NCBI GenBank assembly: GCA_037074705.1
Contig: CM073590.1
Span: 113,170,100-113,234,099 of the forward strand
DNA length: 64,000 nt
Origin: Zhengitettix transpicula
Taxonomy: Eukaryota; Arthropoda; Insecta; Orthoptera; Tetrigidae
Direction of reading: 5' to 3'
Shown here: positions 37,383 to 48,966 of the stretch, piece after piece
Layout: each line of letters begins with the position of its first letter
Numbering within the stretch: position 1 is the first letter of the stretch
Translations under genes and position numbers: made by a program
The notes under the pieces: generated by a model
What the model was told of the DNA's origin: nothing
The model's database searches: none
Seen by the model: only the letters and a program-made list of their open reading frames with translations

Positions 37383-39674
37383 TTATAAATAAAACTGCTG
37401 CAACTGACTAATCTGTTAAACTACGGGAAATTGATTTCATGAAACACGGACGACGAAATATTCGTCCTGGGGACAACGTACGGAATCTCAGAGGGAATGT
37501 TAGATGAAGCTTGGCATATTTACGAATAATACCTTGTTAGTTACTTCGCATATTGAATCTATTACATTTCCTTTAACCGTATAAAGAAGAAAATAATTAA
37601 CACGCATTATAATTATAATTTAATTTATTTTATATATATTATAATTATATATATTAATAAATTATAATTTATAATTATTTTTGGTTGGAAAAGAAATATA
37701 TTATATCCGCTAAGGTCACAGGAATAATAACACATTATAAACAAGTGACATTAAATCATGATGCTGATGAAATGAAATACTGTAGTTCTGAAATTGAAGT
37801 GCCACATTTTCTTCCTGCATGGCGATTCCCAGAATATTTTACAATTGAGGAATAAAAATGTGAGGACCGCGAGTTGTTATGGAAAGTCTCGCTTTATTTT
37901 AACAGGCATTAAAAATTTATAACATGTAAATAGCGAAGGTGACATTTAAAAAGAGAATTATATTTTGCACATATATTCCTCCACAAGATGCCAACCTCAT
38001 CACGTGTAAAACAAAAGCAGTTTCATTGAGGACAAACAAAAACAAAGATACAAATACGAGGAAATGAGATTACATAAGAAATGTAGCGAAGATTGTCTGC
38101 ATCAGTGTTTTCATTAATTAACAATTGGAGCACTTCAGACAGTAATGTAGCATAATCTTCAGAATCTAATTTAACAATATTATTTCAATAAACACTGCGC
38201 ATCTTTAAATTCATATGTTTAGTTAGAAGTGCGTTTTTCGACAAGGGTATTTTTTTTCAAACTATAGAAAAAAATTTCCAATGCAATACAACTATAAACA
38301 TGTGTTTTTTTTATCAATATTCTGTCGACATTAGCGACTAATTTGTTGCAAATAATCAATAAGGTTTACAATTGAATAGCTTTTTAAATGGCATTTTTCC
38401 TGGTATTACAATGTATTTGGTTAACAATATTTTTAAATTTTTGAAACAAGTGTATTATTATAAATGTCTCTCTCGGTGTAAAGAATAACAGAAGACTTTA
38501 CTACAAGACGATGACAGTGAACGTCATCGAAACGTCACGCATATATATTTTCACTCGGTTAGAAGCCCGTGAAGATTTTATTCAAATCTATTATTATCAT
38601 AAATTGTATGATTTGTTCTTGTCACTTTTGAGCATCGAATGTTTCGTGGATGTTTTTCCCGTAAGTGCGTTCCTCTTGTACTGTTCGGCTGTTCGCACTT
38701 TGTGAAACCCTTGGGTATATTCTGTATTGATATTTGAACATTGCATTGATTGCAGATTTGGTGGTGGTAGTGGGGAGGGGGGCTTTTTTCTATAAAATGT
38801 ATATCAGTTAGTCTGGTATGGTCAGTCCGAATTATCGAGATAACGATTTAGTTTCTGATATTTAGTTATTGCTTAAAACTTTGTGGTGATTTCATGCATG
38901 AATCAAGTTTTTAATTTCTTTTCCAGTTTTCGCTCCAGTGTTTTTCCAATTACGATTTAATTAGGTTCCAGACGTCATGGGAAGTGGTGTTAAGTTTCGG
39001 GGAGGAATGATTGTATGTTTTATTGAGGCTGATTCTGCTACTGGATCAACTGTTATATTTCCTTTTATGCATTTGTGATAAGGGTGTCCATGCTACTGTA
39101 ATTTTCGTTCCACTTGTGGTTACTTGGTGAATCTTTGTATTAATTTCATATGTCATTTTTTTTGTTACTTTCTGCACAAATATCAGTATATATACATGTA
39201 TACATACATGTAAATTTTCTTGTTCGTTTTCGTAATGTGTTCCAGTGCCATCAGTAATGAATAAATGTCTGCCTGAACAATTAACTCAACTGTGTGAAGC
39301 AGTAACGTAGGAACCGAAATTATCATCATTTTACAATTGTTTCCTTCACAATGACACTTCACGAACAAAGCAGAACAACTGTATTACTAGAGTAATGATA
39401 AGCATAATTGAAATTCGTATTTGAAATAATGCCGTATTAATTCTCAAAATATTAAACATTGAATCATTTTATAGCTTTCGTCTAAATATTTCCAAAATAT
39501 ATAGAAATTTTTAGAATTTTTTCCGTATTATGTTGAAATTTCGCTTTTGCAGTGCAACTACACGGTATTTAAATCGTATATCTATACATTTAATTACAGC
39601 TATTTACAACTTTCAAATAATAAAAAATCCGAATCGTATGTTATTTAAATATTTTGTATCTGCATTCACATTTA
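37383..39674. other. Intron, non-coding
   Basis: AT-rich; includes an AT-only palindromic block at about 37600-37675 and the decayed hammerhead-like site at 38500. No gene. Confidence 0.35.
38500..38540 (+). ncRNA. Hammerhead-like motif, lacking the CTGA box
   Basis: GATGAC-agtgaac-GTCATC followed by GAAACGTCACG keeps the hairpin and second core but reads CAAGACGATG where CTGANGA is expected. It is followed at 38557 by CGGTTAGAAGCCCGTGAAGA, related to the CGACTGGAAACCCGAGAACT tail of this family. Confidence 0.3.
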
Positions 39675-41170
39675 TATAATTTATATTGGACCTAATGTAT
39701 AGCATTCCGCACATCAAACGAGTTTAACAATTACATTTAACATCTAAAATTATACATTTTCTAATTATTATTGTGTACATGTCTTCTTAGAACAGATTGT
39801 TTTTACAAAGGTCGTTTTTAATTTGCAAAATGTTATTTCATTTTTATTCTAAGTTTCGCTTCGATTAACCTATGTATGTATGTACTTTTTTAATCTACAA
39901 ATGGACAGTTTGCACGTTGGTAGATGCATAAAATTACAATTTAATTACATATTAAAGAAGGAAAGTTTCAATAAAGGAAATTAATATTGTTATTATAAAA
40001 CATAAGCTAGGTTTACGGACCTTATTACAACTATAAATACAAGTATATAACATTATATTAATTAAAGGTTAATTTTAAACACGTTAAAGAAAGTGTTAAT
40101 ATTGCACTGGCCTGAAATGAAGAAAAGTGGAAAGATATCTGAAAATAGAGACTACTATTTAACTATCTAAGGAGACAAGGAATGTTATCATTTTATTTTA
40201 TTTTATAACGGATGACTATCACTTCACTACACTACCCTATATTTACTAGAGAGTTCAAATTAAGTCTTAATTTTAATTCCTTTAGAGGAATTTCTCCGAA
40301 AACTCTTTCAGGTAAATTGTTCCAGTCATTCAGTGTCCTATTTAGGAATGAGTATTTTCCAACATCTGTTTTTTGCTGTTTGGTATTTGGCAGGCACTAC
40401 AATCTAAACACTCAATTTTTTATTTCATATTATGTTTACCCAAATTTTTTAACATATCTTTGGAATTTTTAACAAAATTTAAATTATTAAATAATTTAAA
40501 TATTATCCTATTTGGCAAACAGGTTGATTATTTTAAATTTTATGTTTCCTAGATATGGTAAAACGATGTTTCCCACAGATTTTGTACTATTTGTGGTTGT
40601 GCATGAATTATTTTTATATTTGAATGTGTTTAATCTACTTTTCACGTTTTTATTTATAAAACTGGAGGGGTAAAAATATAAAATTAGAATGTTAAAAATT
40701 TTGCTCCAAACATCCTTGTGAAAAATTGTGTTGAGATAATTTAACAGCATTGTCAACTGAATTAAAAAGCATATTTAAACTATGTTGGATGTGTGATTCG
40801 ACTTAAAATCGACTTCTACCCGAATAAGTATGTTTTGGAAACGATTTAGTGTAAAACTAATTATCAAAATTTTATTCTTGTGTTTAGAAAATTACAGCAA
40901 TATAAGTTAATGTTGTTGCAAGCAGTCTAAATTTTTCTGTTCAATTCATATGTAGTTAATTATGTAAGTATCCGGACTACACTAGGTTTATTTTATTTTC
41001 CTTGAAAATCAACATTTGCCTTATATATATATTTTTAGACAAAACTAAATCGGTTATAAATCATAGGGAAGAAACGTTTTGTGGTTTATCTAAATTTCTG
41101 AATTATGGTTATTTTATATTAATTATATTTATACACGTCAGATTAATTTTTATATTTTATTTATATTTAC
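39675..41170 (-). pseudogene. Penelope-like element relic 2: RT C-terminal linker and split GIY-YIG
   Basis: On the minus strand the frame 40756-40508 (82 codons) includes KNNSCTTTNSTKSVGNIVLP followed by YLGNI, matching the T-L-P-Y-x-G-N-I segment that links RT and GIY-YIG domains in PLEs. After a frame break comes K-I-E-C-L-D-C (about 40423-40403). There the sequence is interrupted by about 518 bp (39871-40388); the remainder of the endonuclease (G-stop-S-K-R and an N-V-x-x-x-x-L-N-V segment) lies at 39700-39870. Aligns with relic 1 at many points. Stops and the insertion make it non-functional; the RT catalytic core is not visible. Confidence 0.7.
39871..40388. repeat. Insertion inside PLE relic 2
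   Basis: Absent from relic 1, where the flanking bases are contiguous (CGTTTGACC...GGCTCTACAATC). Contains the CAGGTAAATTGTTCC...TTTTTTGC module also found at 13484-13620. No clear terminal repeats. Confidence 0.55.
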
Positions 41171-42721
41171 AATTTTATTCCACACGTCTGTCATGAGTTC
41201 CGTTAAGAGAAAAATGAATGAAACCTTAAAAATACAGATCCATTGGTACGTCAATAAACCGCAATGAGGCAGTGTATGATTGCGTGAACAATTTCTTGGA
41301 ACCTGCTGAATTCAGTGCTCATTTTTTTCCTCTTAATTCACTACAGAATGTTTACTCATTAATTACGAACTTGTGTCCGAGAAACCTTGAAATTAAAGTT
41401 AATTAATGTCTATAAAATTATGAAAATATTCTTCGCACCTGAGTGCATAGTTACTTATTATGTAAACCCAGAAAATAATCTTGAGAGGCCATGCATAAGC
41501 TTAACTTATATAAAGTGAATTATTATATTTGAGTTTAAACACGAATATCAAAGAGAAAGTAATAATTATGAAACCTCGTTCTAACAACACGTAACTGAGT
41601 GGTTTTTTTACAACTAATTTAAACCTTGAAATATTAATAAATGTCTGTTGTACCTCGTTGCTCTTATTACTAAGACTTGCAGTATGACTAAATTTATTAG
41701 AAATGTCCAAGTGTACCCGTATTATTTGTTTGGAGGTCTGCATTGATTGAATAGACCATAATTTGTGTTTCAAAAGAAACACTATTGACATTCCTCTATT
41801 CCGGTCCAACATTTTGCCTCTTTCTCGTTGTGCTGACTCGAAAGTTCATAAGAGTTAAAGTATATTTCTTAGATGTCACCTCACAGAATTTATGGAACAA
41901 ACAAATCCTTCGTAAGAGGGCATCGTCTTGGAAAATACAAAATTTAAAAAATAATTTTACTTTGTAATATGATAATTTGCTTTTGGAATGTTTACCTACT
42001 TTATTATTGCTCAAATTATTGTTTGTGTTTTAATTAAAAAAAATTATTTTTATGTGCTGAAATAAGAATATATATATTTAAATAGTCCAATAATTTGTCA
42101 AACAATCGGGGTTAATTACGTAACGTGTCAAATATTAATTCCCAAATCGTTAACCCATACTAAAATCATTTATACCGAATAATTGGAACAGTACATTTAT
42201 TATTTACTATTACATTTCTCAGTAAATATATTTTTGATAAATTTACTCGTTGCAGGACGTAAAAAGAAACCACAGATATATCATAACGTATCACAATTAT
42301 TTCATGACTTAAATTCGCATGTGAAATAACAATGTGTCTATTTAAAACTATGCGAAAACTCTGACATCGATATGGAGCATCTTAAAAGAAAATTAACGTT
42401 AAAATTATTCCTTATTACGGCCATAACTATATTCTTCAATTAATTGAGCGTCAAAAACACGTTTCTGGATTCGGTAGTACCGGGTCTGCGTTGAATTGGT
42501 AATCTGTTCCTCATTTTAATGAAAAATAATTAATCGTTTCATCAGTTGACGAATTTATTGTAACAAAATAATGTATGTTTTGTGTATCAGTCCAAGAATA
42601 ATTCTGAGAAGCAAGTGTAAGGCATCCTTATTTTTAATTTGTAATAATTTATCTATTATATTGAAATGAAATATTAAAGACCAGGTCTATTTCGCGGATG
42701 TAGAGGCCTCGCACCTGACGG
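41171..42721. other. Intron, AT-rich, nothing recognised
   Basis: Frames at 41501-41812 (minus) and 41785-41967 (plus) have no motif; they do not continue the PLE RT domain. Confidence 0.35.
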
Positions 42722-42880
42722 GGAGTCGACCAGAGTAGCTCAGATGGAAGGGCACCACAAAAAAAGTGGTATTCCTGGGTTCGATTTAGGATCCGGTCTA
42801 TATTTTTATATTCTGATCCTTTAATTCAGTTTCATAGTGCTAAGTTTCTATTGAAAGGACTTCGTCTGGTCATGAGTAAA
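42722..42880 (+). repeat. tRNA-derived SINE
   Basis: A-box GTAGCTCAGATGG (42735-42747) and B-box GGGTTCGATTT (42778-42788) with tRNA-like spacing, then a body CTGATCCTTTAATTCAGTTT shared with 48901-48920. The tRNA acceptor stem is absent. Confidence 0.7.
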
Positions 42881-43018
42881 ATCTTTTTTTTAATTTGTGT
42901 TGTGATTGTGGCATAGTTCTGTTTAGAATTCTTTTGTAACCAAAGAATACTCACTATTTTAAGAAATGCGTAAAGCATCGGAACATGAATACGTTTCAAT
43001 GTTTTTTGGGGTTTTTTT

Positions 43019-43557
43019 AGGGTAACAGGCTACATGAGCGTAATCCACATGGTGGCAACTCCCCTTTAATAGCATAGGAAGGGATTTGAAAGGGGGGATG
43101 CGGCATGGTAGAGGAAGGTAGCCAAGGTTTAACTAGGGCCCCCGGGCTATAGTTTAAGAATCTTACCCGGCATTCGCCTAAAAGTAATGCAGGGAAAACT
43201 CTAGAAAAACCTGCATCAGGTAGGTCGGGCATTGGGTACTTGTCCCACGCCCTTCCGATAGCGGGAGAAGAGTTTGCTGTGGGGACGCAGAATTCCCCTC
43301 TCTGTACCTCGACCAGTTTAGGAGGCAGCTGGCCTACTGTTCCAATGGGTACAGAGAACAACTCTTACCGTATGCCCAAGGTCTGTGACCCCGGAACATA
43401 CACCTCTCAAAGCAGGCCGAGGTGTCTCGGCTTGTGGGAACCTTAGCTCAAAACCGGAGAGAGGATAAGGCATCCCCAAAGGTAGCCCCTTCGTATCTCT
43501 ACTAAAAGGTTCTGCCTGCGAGAGAACATCCCTCGCAGCTTACCTGCGAGAGAATCC
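43019..43557 (-). repeat. Family B element, copy 7 (near full length)
   Basis: Runs from T-run/AGGGTAACAGGCTACATGAG to CTGCGAGAGAACATCCCTCG and TACCTGCGAGAGAATCC, then directly into a compound microsatellite. The minus frame 43017-43361 (114 codons, MFSVPIGTVGQLPPK start) parallels frames in copies 2 and 6. Confidence 0.85.
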
Positions 43558-43683
<126 letters not shown>

Positions 43684-44224
43684 AGGCGAGTGAGTGTATC
43701 AACGTTCATCATGTTTCAACCTATACGATATAGGCAACCCCATTTTATATTCAGATCCATTCAATATTAGTAATATCGTCAGTTTACCAAGTTAGCGAAT
43801 CTTTTCTACATTTATTTATATTGGAATATAAATTATTTATCGTACAACTTTCAGTAAATTTATTATCCTGACGTATCGCGTTTTAAACTTTACCGTCCAA
43901 TGAAACATAACCATGTTCAAAATGATGTTGCAGGGCGTCACGGTAATTATAACTTCACTTTAACGATTTGCACACAACTGAAAATGTGGGATGTATTTAC
44001 ATGGCAGAAACGATGAGGTAAGGCGCCAAGTGACACATAAAATAGTATTAAAAACGATCTATCAAGGGTTGCCTCCCTGACGGGATTTAATTGAATAGTA
44101 CATAAGGATAAGTTTGCTAAGAGAAAGCACCATATACAATCTGGTTGGATAAGCTGCAGCTGGAAGAGGAAATGTGTCTTATCGATTATAAGAGGGAGTG
44201 TGCGGGGGCGCCCTTGACCCTAGG
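43684..44224. other. Intron, non-coding, nothing recognised
   Basis: No coding motif or repeat match was seen. Confidence 0.35.
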
Positions 44225-44330
44225 AGCAGCGGTTTCCTAAGCACGGTACAACCCCGACTCGAACCCAGCCACTTGTTGTCCCGGCCTCGTATCGATTAGC
44301 ACTCGTTAGCTCCGCGTTTGTGAAGAGGCG
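44225..44330 (-). repeat. Possible tRNA-related SINE fragment
   Basis: On the minus strand a B-box-like GCTGGGTTCGAGTCGGGG (around 44251-44268) is preceded by a possible weak A-box. The surrounding minus frame 44220-44501 is open but has no domain. The call rests mainly on the B-box. Confidence 0.35.
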
Positions 44331-44759
44331 CCACGTGCGCGGGACTAGTCTCAAAATCAAAATAAACACCTCGGGCGTGTGCCAATCAGGCTTTAAAGAT
44401 ACGTGTCGAGAAATCCAGAACAGTAATGCGTCAGATTGCCACCCAACACCGGAAAGAGGAGAGACAAATTTTGGGCCGTTTTGTTGAGCTTGTGGTGCCA
44501 ATAATGTTTGTAAACGTCGATAGAAAATTGTAATTTAGTGACGAGCGCTCACATATTTTTGGATTAAATTTATTTTTTTAATTTAAACACAAGAGAAGTA
44601 AGCCAGTTCACAATGAAATGATAATTGTTCTCCGCGGGACTAACACTTCAATTTTTTGGAGTGACTTACTGCGCAGAGCCGACATCAAATGTGCGTTGAC
44701 TCTCACAATATTATTATTTAATATTTGAACAGAAAAGCTTTTACTAATGCTAAGCTCGA

Positions 44760-44845
44760 AAGATTGTTGAAATTTAATTAGCAAGTACGATGGGGAACCA
44801 GGAATCGAACCCGTAACCATTACATAAACTTCCACGCGTATCCTT
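44760..44845 (-). repeat. tRNA-derived SINE fragment
   Basis: On the minus strand GGTTACGGGTTCGATTCCTGG (44799-44819) is a good B-box and T-arm. The A-box end is decayed and the tail runs into AATTAAATTT. Confidence 0.5.
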
Positions 44846-45970
44846 ATTTTAAAATCTGTTTAAATCTATTAGATACGTACTGTAGAACACTATAACAAAT
44901 TATATTAAATTTTACATACAACTAGACACTCCTTACCCACATAGAAATCATAATCTGTATGTCAGAAAAAATTTCTGGATCAACGTATCGTTACTCCATT
45001 TATTTTGATTCAACTCTTCCACAAATAATCTTGCTTCTTCAAATCTTCAAATGAATTTAAGCTCTGTCATAACAATTCAACATTCTATTTGCCTCTTAAA
45101 AATACGGCAACTCGCTTAATTCGATATAATGAACAACAGAGAATACTCCATTGAAAGATATCACCAAGGAGGTTACCATCGCGGACTTTATTGCGCGAAC
45201 TAATTTCGATTTAACTAAAAATAAAGTAAAATTAAAATGAGACCGAAAATGGAAAGTCACAATACAAATACCTGTTTGAGTCACGGCTATGAACGAGCAT
45301 TAGCCATCTTACTTGAAGATTATTTTTCATCAAACTGTTTTTAAAATGATTGTTGCTCTCTTCTGTCGGCGAATCGCGAGACTGAATGGTCGCTACATGC
45401 TGAGATTGTAATATATAGGTCACATTGGCCTCTGGATAATATGAAACGGCGTTTGTGGATGTAAACAACGTGAAATGAGAAACGTCACCCAGTTTGCTGC
45501 TCTTCAACACGCGGTCCCAGTAGTGATATTTTGTACACTAACAAGTTGGAGTTCTACTCTAGGGTACGGGGTGCCCTGAGCTGATGGTAACTTAAGCCGA
45601 GGAGGGTAGTGAAAAGAAGTGTGTTCGCTATAACCCAAAAGGGTTTCTTATCCTGCCTTGCCGGAGTGCTAAATTACAATTCTGTAAGGGAAAAGTGTAG
45701 CAAGAGAAGAACGACAAATAAAAATATATAAGATAATATTTGCAAAGCTGGTACAATATATGCAAGGGCATAAAAGTACTGACGGAAAGTTAAAAAAAAC
45801 TCCAGCAAATAAAATTTTGAAATTCATATAACTTCATGTCCAAGAGGGTGATAACAATGAGTGTAAATGAAAAAACTTCACTAACTTGTGGAAATGAAAG
45901 ATTCCCAAAACTATACAGGCCTATCTACGTAAGTGAATTCAGAAGAATCCTTGAAATTTTTATGATAAAA
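44846..45970. other. Intron, non-coding, nothing recognised
   Basis: Minus frames 45096-45284 and 45232-45510 have no motif. The patch 45500-45700 is GC-richer without a family match. Confidence 0.35.
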
Positions 45971-46640
45971 TCTGTCTAATAAATAAAATAGACTGTACGT
46001 TTGTGTGTGTGTGTGTGTATGTGTTCCGCATATAAATATACACCCCAGGAGCAAATTTCACCAAATTTCGTACACGTGTTTCTTTCGAACCGTAAACAAA
46101 CACTGCGGAGGTAAGATACGTCTACTATCCTCTAGAGGTGAGGGTGGACGGGGGTTGAAATTTTCAAACATGCTTAATCGACCGATATTTGCGTATATCT
46201 TTAAGGGATCATTGAGATTGATAGTGTTTCTTCCGATGTTGTTTGTGCATCTACACGTTTATAAAATGGAGGGTAGCACCGCTAGAGGTGGGGGTGGAGG
46301 AACGTTACACAAAAATATCGCGAAACCAACAGATATTTGAGTCGAATCCGGTGTTATGGAAATTTCTGAGTTTAATTATGTCCTTCAACGTGCCATTTAA
46401 CCCCTAGAGACAATAGTGGTCGATATTTTTGTCGAAAGAAAATTTTTCGGGGTCAGCGCTTCTCCAGACATTTCTGTGTATAATGTCAACCCTTTTCAGC
46501 AGAAGTTTACTTTTAGTGATGAGGGTGGAGAGACTTTCAAAAATATAACGCTAAAACAACCGAGAATGGAGTCATACCGGGGTTATCGATGTCACTGAGT
46601 TTAATTATGACAACTCGGGCAACGACTGGTACCCAGCTAG
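45971..46640 (+). mobile_element. Helitron-like non-autonomous element, copy 2
   Basis: Starts TCTGTCTAATAAATAAAATA and ends CTGGTACCCAGCTAG, flanked by A and T. A CTGG/CCAG mini-hairpin with a 3-nt loop lies just before the CTAG terminus, as in Helitrons. A (GT)n tract (46002-46018) follows the start. The inside carries a repeated unit: a GAGGTGNGGGTGGA segment (46135 and 46286, related at 46518) and a TGAGTTTAATTATG segment (46367 and 46597). Confidence 0.6.
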
Positions 46641-47852
46641 TTAGAAAATAAAATTGACTGGTTCACTTTCCTTCGTACTCATAGTTGTTCAAAGAAAGCT
46701 GCAAAGTTTGACAACTTTCATGGAAGTACCACGCCATTCATAACTTCACAAAAGTGTCAGCATTGAGGATAAAAATCTGAAATTCAGTTTGAACGTGGTG
46801 GCCTGTAATCAGATCCTTTTCTCCACAACAGAAAGGAGAAACTCAATTTCCCCGAGTTTGTAACGTCGTCCATGATTGTACGTCCTTAGGTATGTGAAAG
46901 GGCCAGTAATAAATATATTTTGTCTCCAACGAGAATAAAAAATAGAATAATAATGTGGTGGGAGATTAAAAGAAATTAAACTATTGACCATTGTTGTTGA
47001 GACAGTTGGATGTATAACCTAGACGATTCCATTACTGTTTCAATTAATCGTAATGATATTACACAAAAATTGACAGTTCTACGATTTTTTTACTGTATGG
47101 ATATTAAATTTTGCGGGAAAAACTACAGAAGTTTGTAAGAAGCCAGAAATATTCGATTTTAAATCAAAAGTACGATTATATCCTGAAAGATGAACTCTAG
47201 GATTTTTTTTAAACATACAGTGATAATGAATCTCTAAGAAATAATTTCTTTGAAAGTGAATTCTACACTGTGAGCATCGTGTTTTATTTTGGGAGAACCG
47301 TTTGGAGATTGGGCTGTGCCAGATTCTTGTGTGTCCGACGCCATTCAAAGCTGAATCACGTACATCCATTGGAGGCTTTCAAAGACTTTCGGCGTAAGGT
47401 TCGGCATATTTTTTAAGCCTCTGACCAGGCAAGTTTGTTCGATCTTCCATACTAATCTTATTTTGAATCCAAATTTTGTAAGAAACTTTTAAATAATGTA
47501 TGTACGATACCAATTTCTTTGAATTACCACAGAATATGACATATCAATCCCAATGGTAAATTCGCTTGATATTTGGCTAAATAATATTGTAAGTAAAGAA
47601 TATGAAAAAGTTTTATTCATTATAATATAATAATTTTGAGAGTATTTCTGTTAGTGTATGTGTTATATATAAATGATAAAAATGTATAATGTTTTTATCT
47701 GTTTTTTGTCAGTAAATTACAAGTAAATAAAAATAAAATTAATTATAAATTATTACATTCCTTCTCAGATAAAATATAAAATAATAATAATAAGATAAAG
47801 TAGCCAAATGATAGACATAATGAAGTGATGATATAAATAACACACAAGTTTT
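46641..47852. other. Intron, AT-rich, nothing recognised
   Basis: Minus frames 46809-46991 and 47079-47369 have no domain. Confidence 0.35.
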
Positions 47853-47882
47853 CTGAAATTTCGTGCCTTTCTTCAGGTGATG
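47853..47882 (-). ncRNA. Hammerhead-like motif, decayed, minus strand
   Basis: The minus strand reads CACCTGAAGAAAGGCACGAAATTTC: both core boxes are present but stem II has collapsed. Confidence 0.25.
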
Positions 47883-48250
47883 AAAAAACACAAGAGCCAG
47901 AAGTGACAAAACTTTTGAATATGTCAACTGTATTATAGAGGCAATTTTATTTATTATATTTCAAAACAAGTCTATTATATACTTCATTTCAATTAAGATA
48001 TATAATATTTTCGCGTTACAGAAACTCTCTTCCTAATGAGCCATTTTTAGACTCGACAAACAAATATCACTGTAAAGTCACCAGTAATAGTACAACTGTA
48101 AAAACACAATGTTCTTCTGAATATATTCCATTTTATTTATAATCTTTCTACGTATGTTTTTTTGGTAGTTATAATTAATATTTATTAAAAAATAAAGCAT
48201 TAAAAAAAATCTAATACAGAACGTAAGTTTTCCCGACGTAGATGCTGGTT

Positions 48251-48423
48251 GAAGAGTTCTCGGGTCCCCATTCGGGTGATGTAGCTTGTTGCCCACAACG
48301 TTTCTACGACTGACACCGCCATCTTCTTCAGGTCATCTTCGCCTGAAGAAGCTGGCGGTGTCAGTCATAGAAAAGTTGCGGGCAACAAACTGCATCACCC
48401 GACTGGAAACCCGAGAACTCTTC
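48251..48423. repeat. Large foldback palindrome (82-bp arms) carrying two hammerhead-like motifs
   Basis: The arms 48251-48332 and 48342-48423 are inverted copies with roughly ten to a dozen mismatches around a 9-nt spacer. The termini (GAAGAGTTCTCGGG / CCCGAGAACTCTTC) match those of the 3549-3642 palindrome. Each arm contains CTGAAGA, a CTGNCGGTGTCAG-type hairpin and GAAA(A/C)GTTG. The right arm (plus) has stem I TTCGC/GCGGG (48338-48342 / 48378-48382); the left arm carries the motif on the minus strand. Confidence 0.85.
48338..48382 (+). ncRNA. Hammerhead-like motif 7 (right arm of the foldback)
   Basis: CTGAAGA at 48343-48349, GAAA at 48370-48373, AG, then TT and GCGGG. The closing stem CGC/GCG replaces the TAC/GTA or CAC/GTG of other copies, a compensatory change. 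The GAAAAG core departs from GAAACG. Confidence 0.4.
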
Positions 48424-48639
48424 ATTCAAGAATTTCTAATTTCAGCACTTTCAGTCCAAACTCTTTCTTTGTGTTTAAATGCAGTACAAGGTTCCGTAAC
48501 TTTTTTCCACAGCAATGATTTAGTTTATTTAAATTTAAAATTTCATAATATCACAACTGAAAATAATGATATGTAAAGTACAGTTTTAATTATGTATTTA
48601 CTACAGAAAAAATTGTCCCATTAAATAACTCTCCTGCAA

Positions 48640-48775
48640 ATTTATTTAAGTATCAGGATGTAAAAATCTCGACCGGTCCCTGAATCAAACCCTGGTCTCC
48701 TACATAGTGCGTGGGCGTTCTACCACCTACTCCAGGCCAGGTACGAGATTTCTCCATCCACTGTATAGTGTGAGC
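48640..48775 (-). repeat. tRNA-derived SINE, inverted copy
   Basis: On the minus strand an A-box-like GGAGTAGGTGGTAGAACGCC and a B-box-like GGTTTGATTC (48685-48694) are followed by a body with CCTGATACTTAAAT matching the SINE bodies at 42811 and 48895. Confidence 0.65.
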
Positions 48776-48840
48776 TCGGCTTCACTTACAATTCACTGGA
48801 TCACATTAATGTGAACTGATCAACGGTGCAATTGATTTAT

Positions 48841-48966
48841 TCAGAAAGAACAGAAGGGAAGCTTTCAAACCCGCGTTCGATTCCCGGTCCATCCTGATCC
48901 TTTAATTCAAATTTCCATGCCTATAGGGCTAGATTTTGTCAGAAAGCTTTCCGTCTGTTCTTTCTG
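48841..48966 (+). repeat. SINE 3' part inside a 25-bp inverted repeat
   Basis: B-box GCGTTCGATTCCCGGTCC (48873-48890) and body CCTGATCCTTTAATTCAA. The outer ends CAGAAAGAACAGAAGGGAAG (48841) and CTTTCCGTCTGTTCTTTCTG (48947) are near-perfect inverted copies, so the segment can fold back. Confidence 0.65.

Noticed and set aside
41501..41812. Minus frame of 103 codons as the RT domain of PLE relic 2
   Set aside because: It lies in a plausible upstream place but shows none of the RT motifs, and no homology to relic 1 was seen beyond about 41170.
42722..42800. Candidate tRNA gene
   Set aside because: The anticodon arm contains a run of A and no acceptor stem pairs; the body is shared with another dispersed copy.
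44220..44501. 93-codon minus frame as a protein
   Set aside because: It covers a SINE-like B-box and has no domain; more likely a GC-related chance frame.
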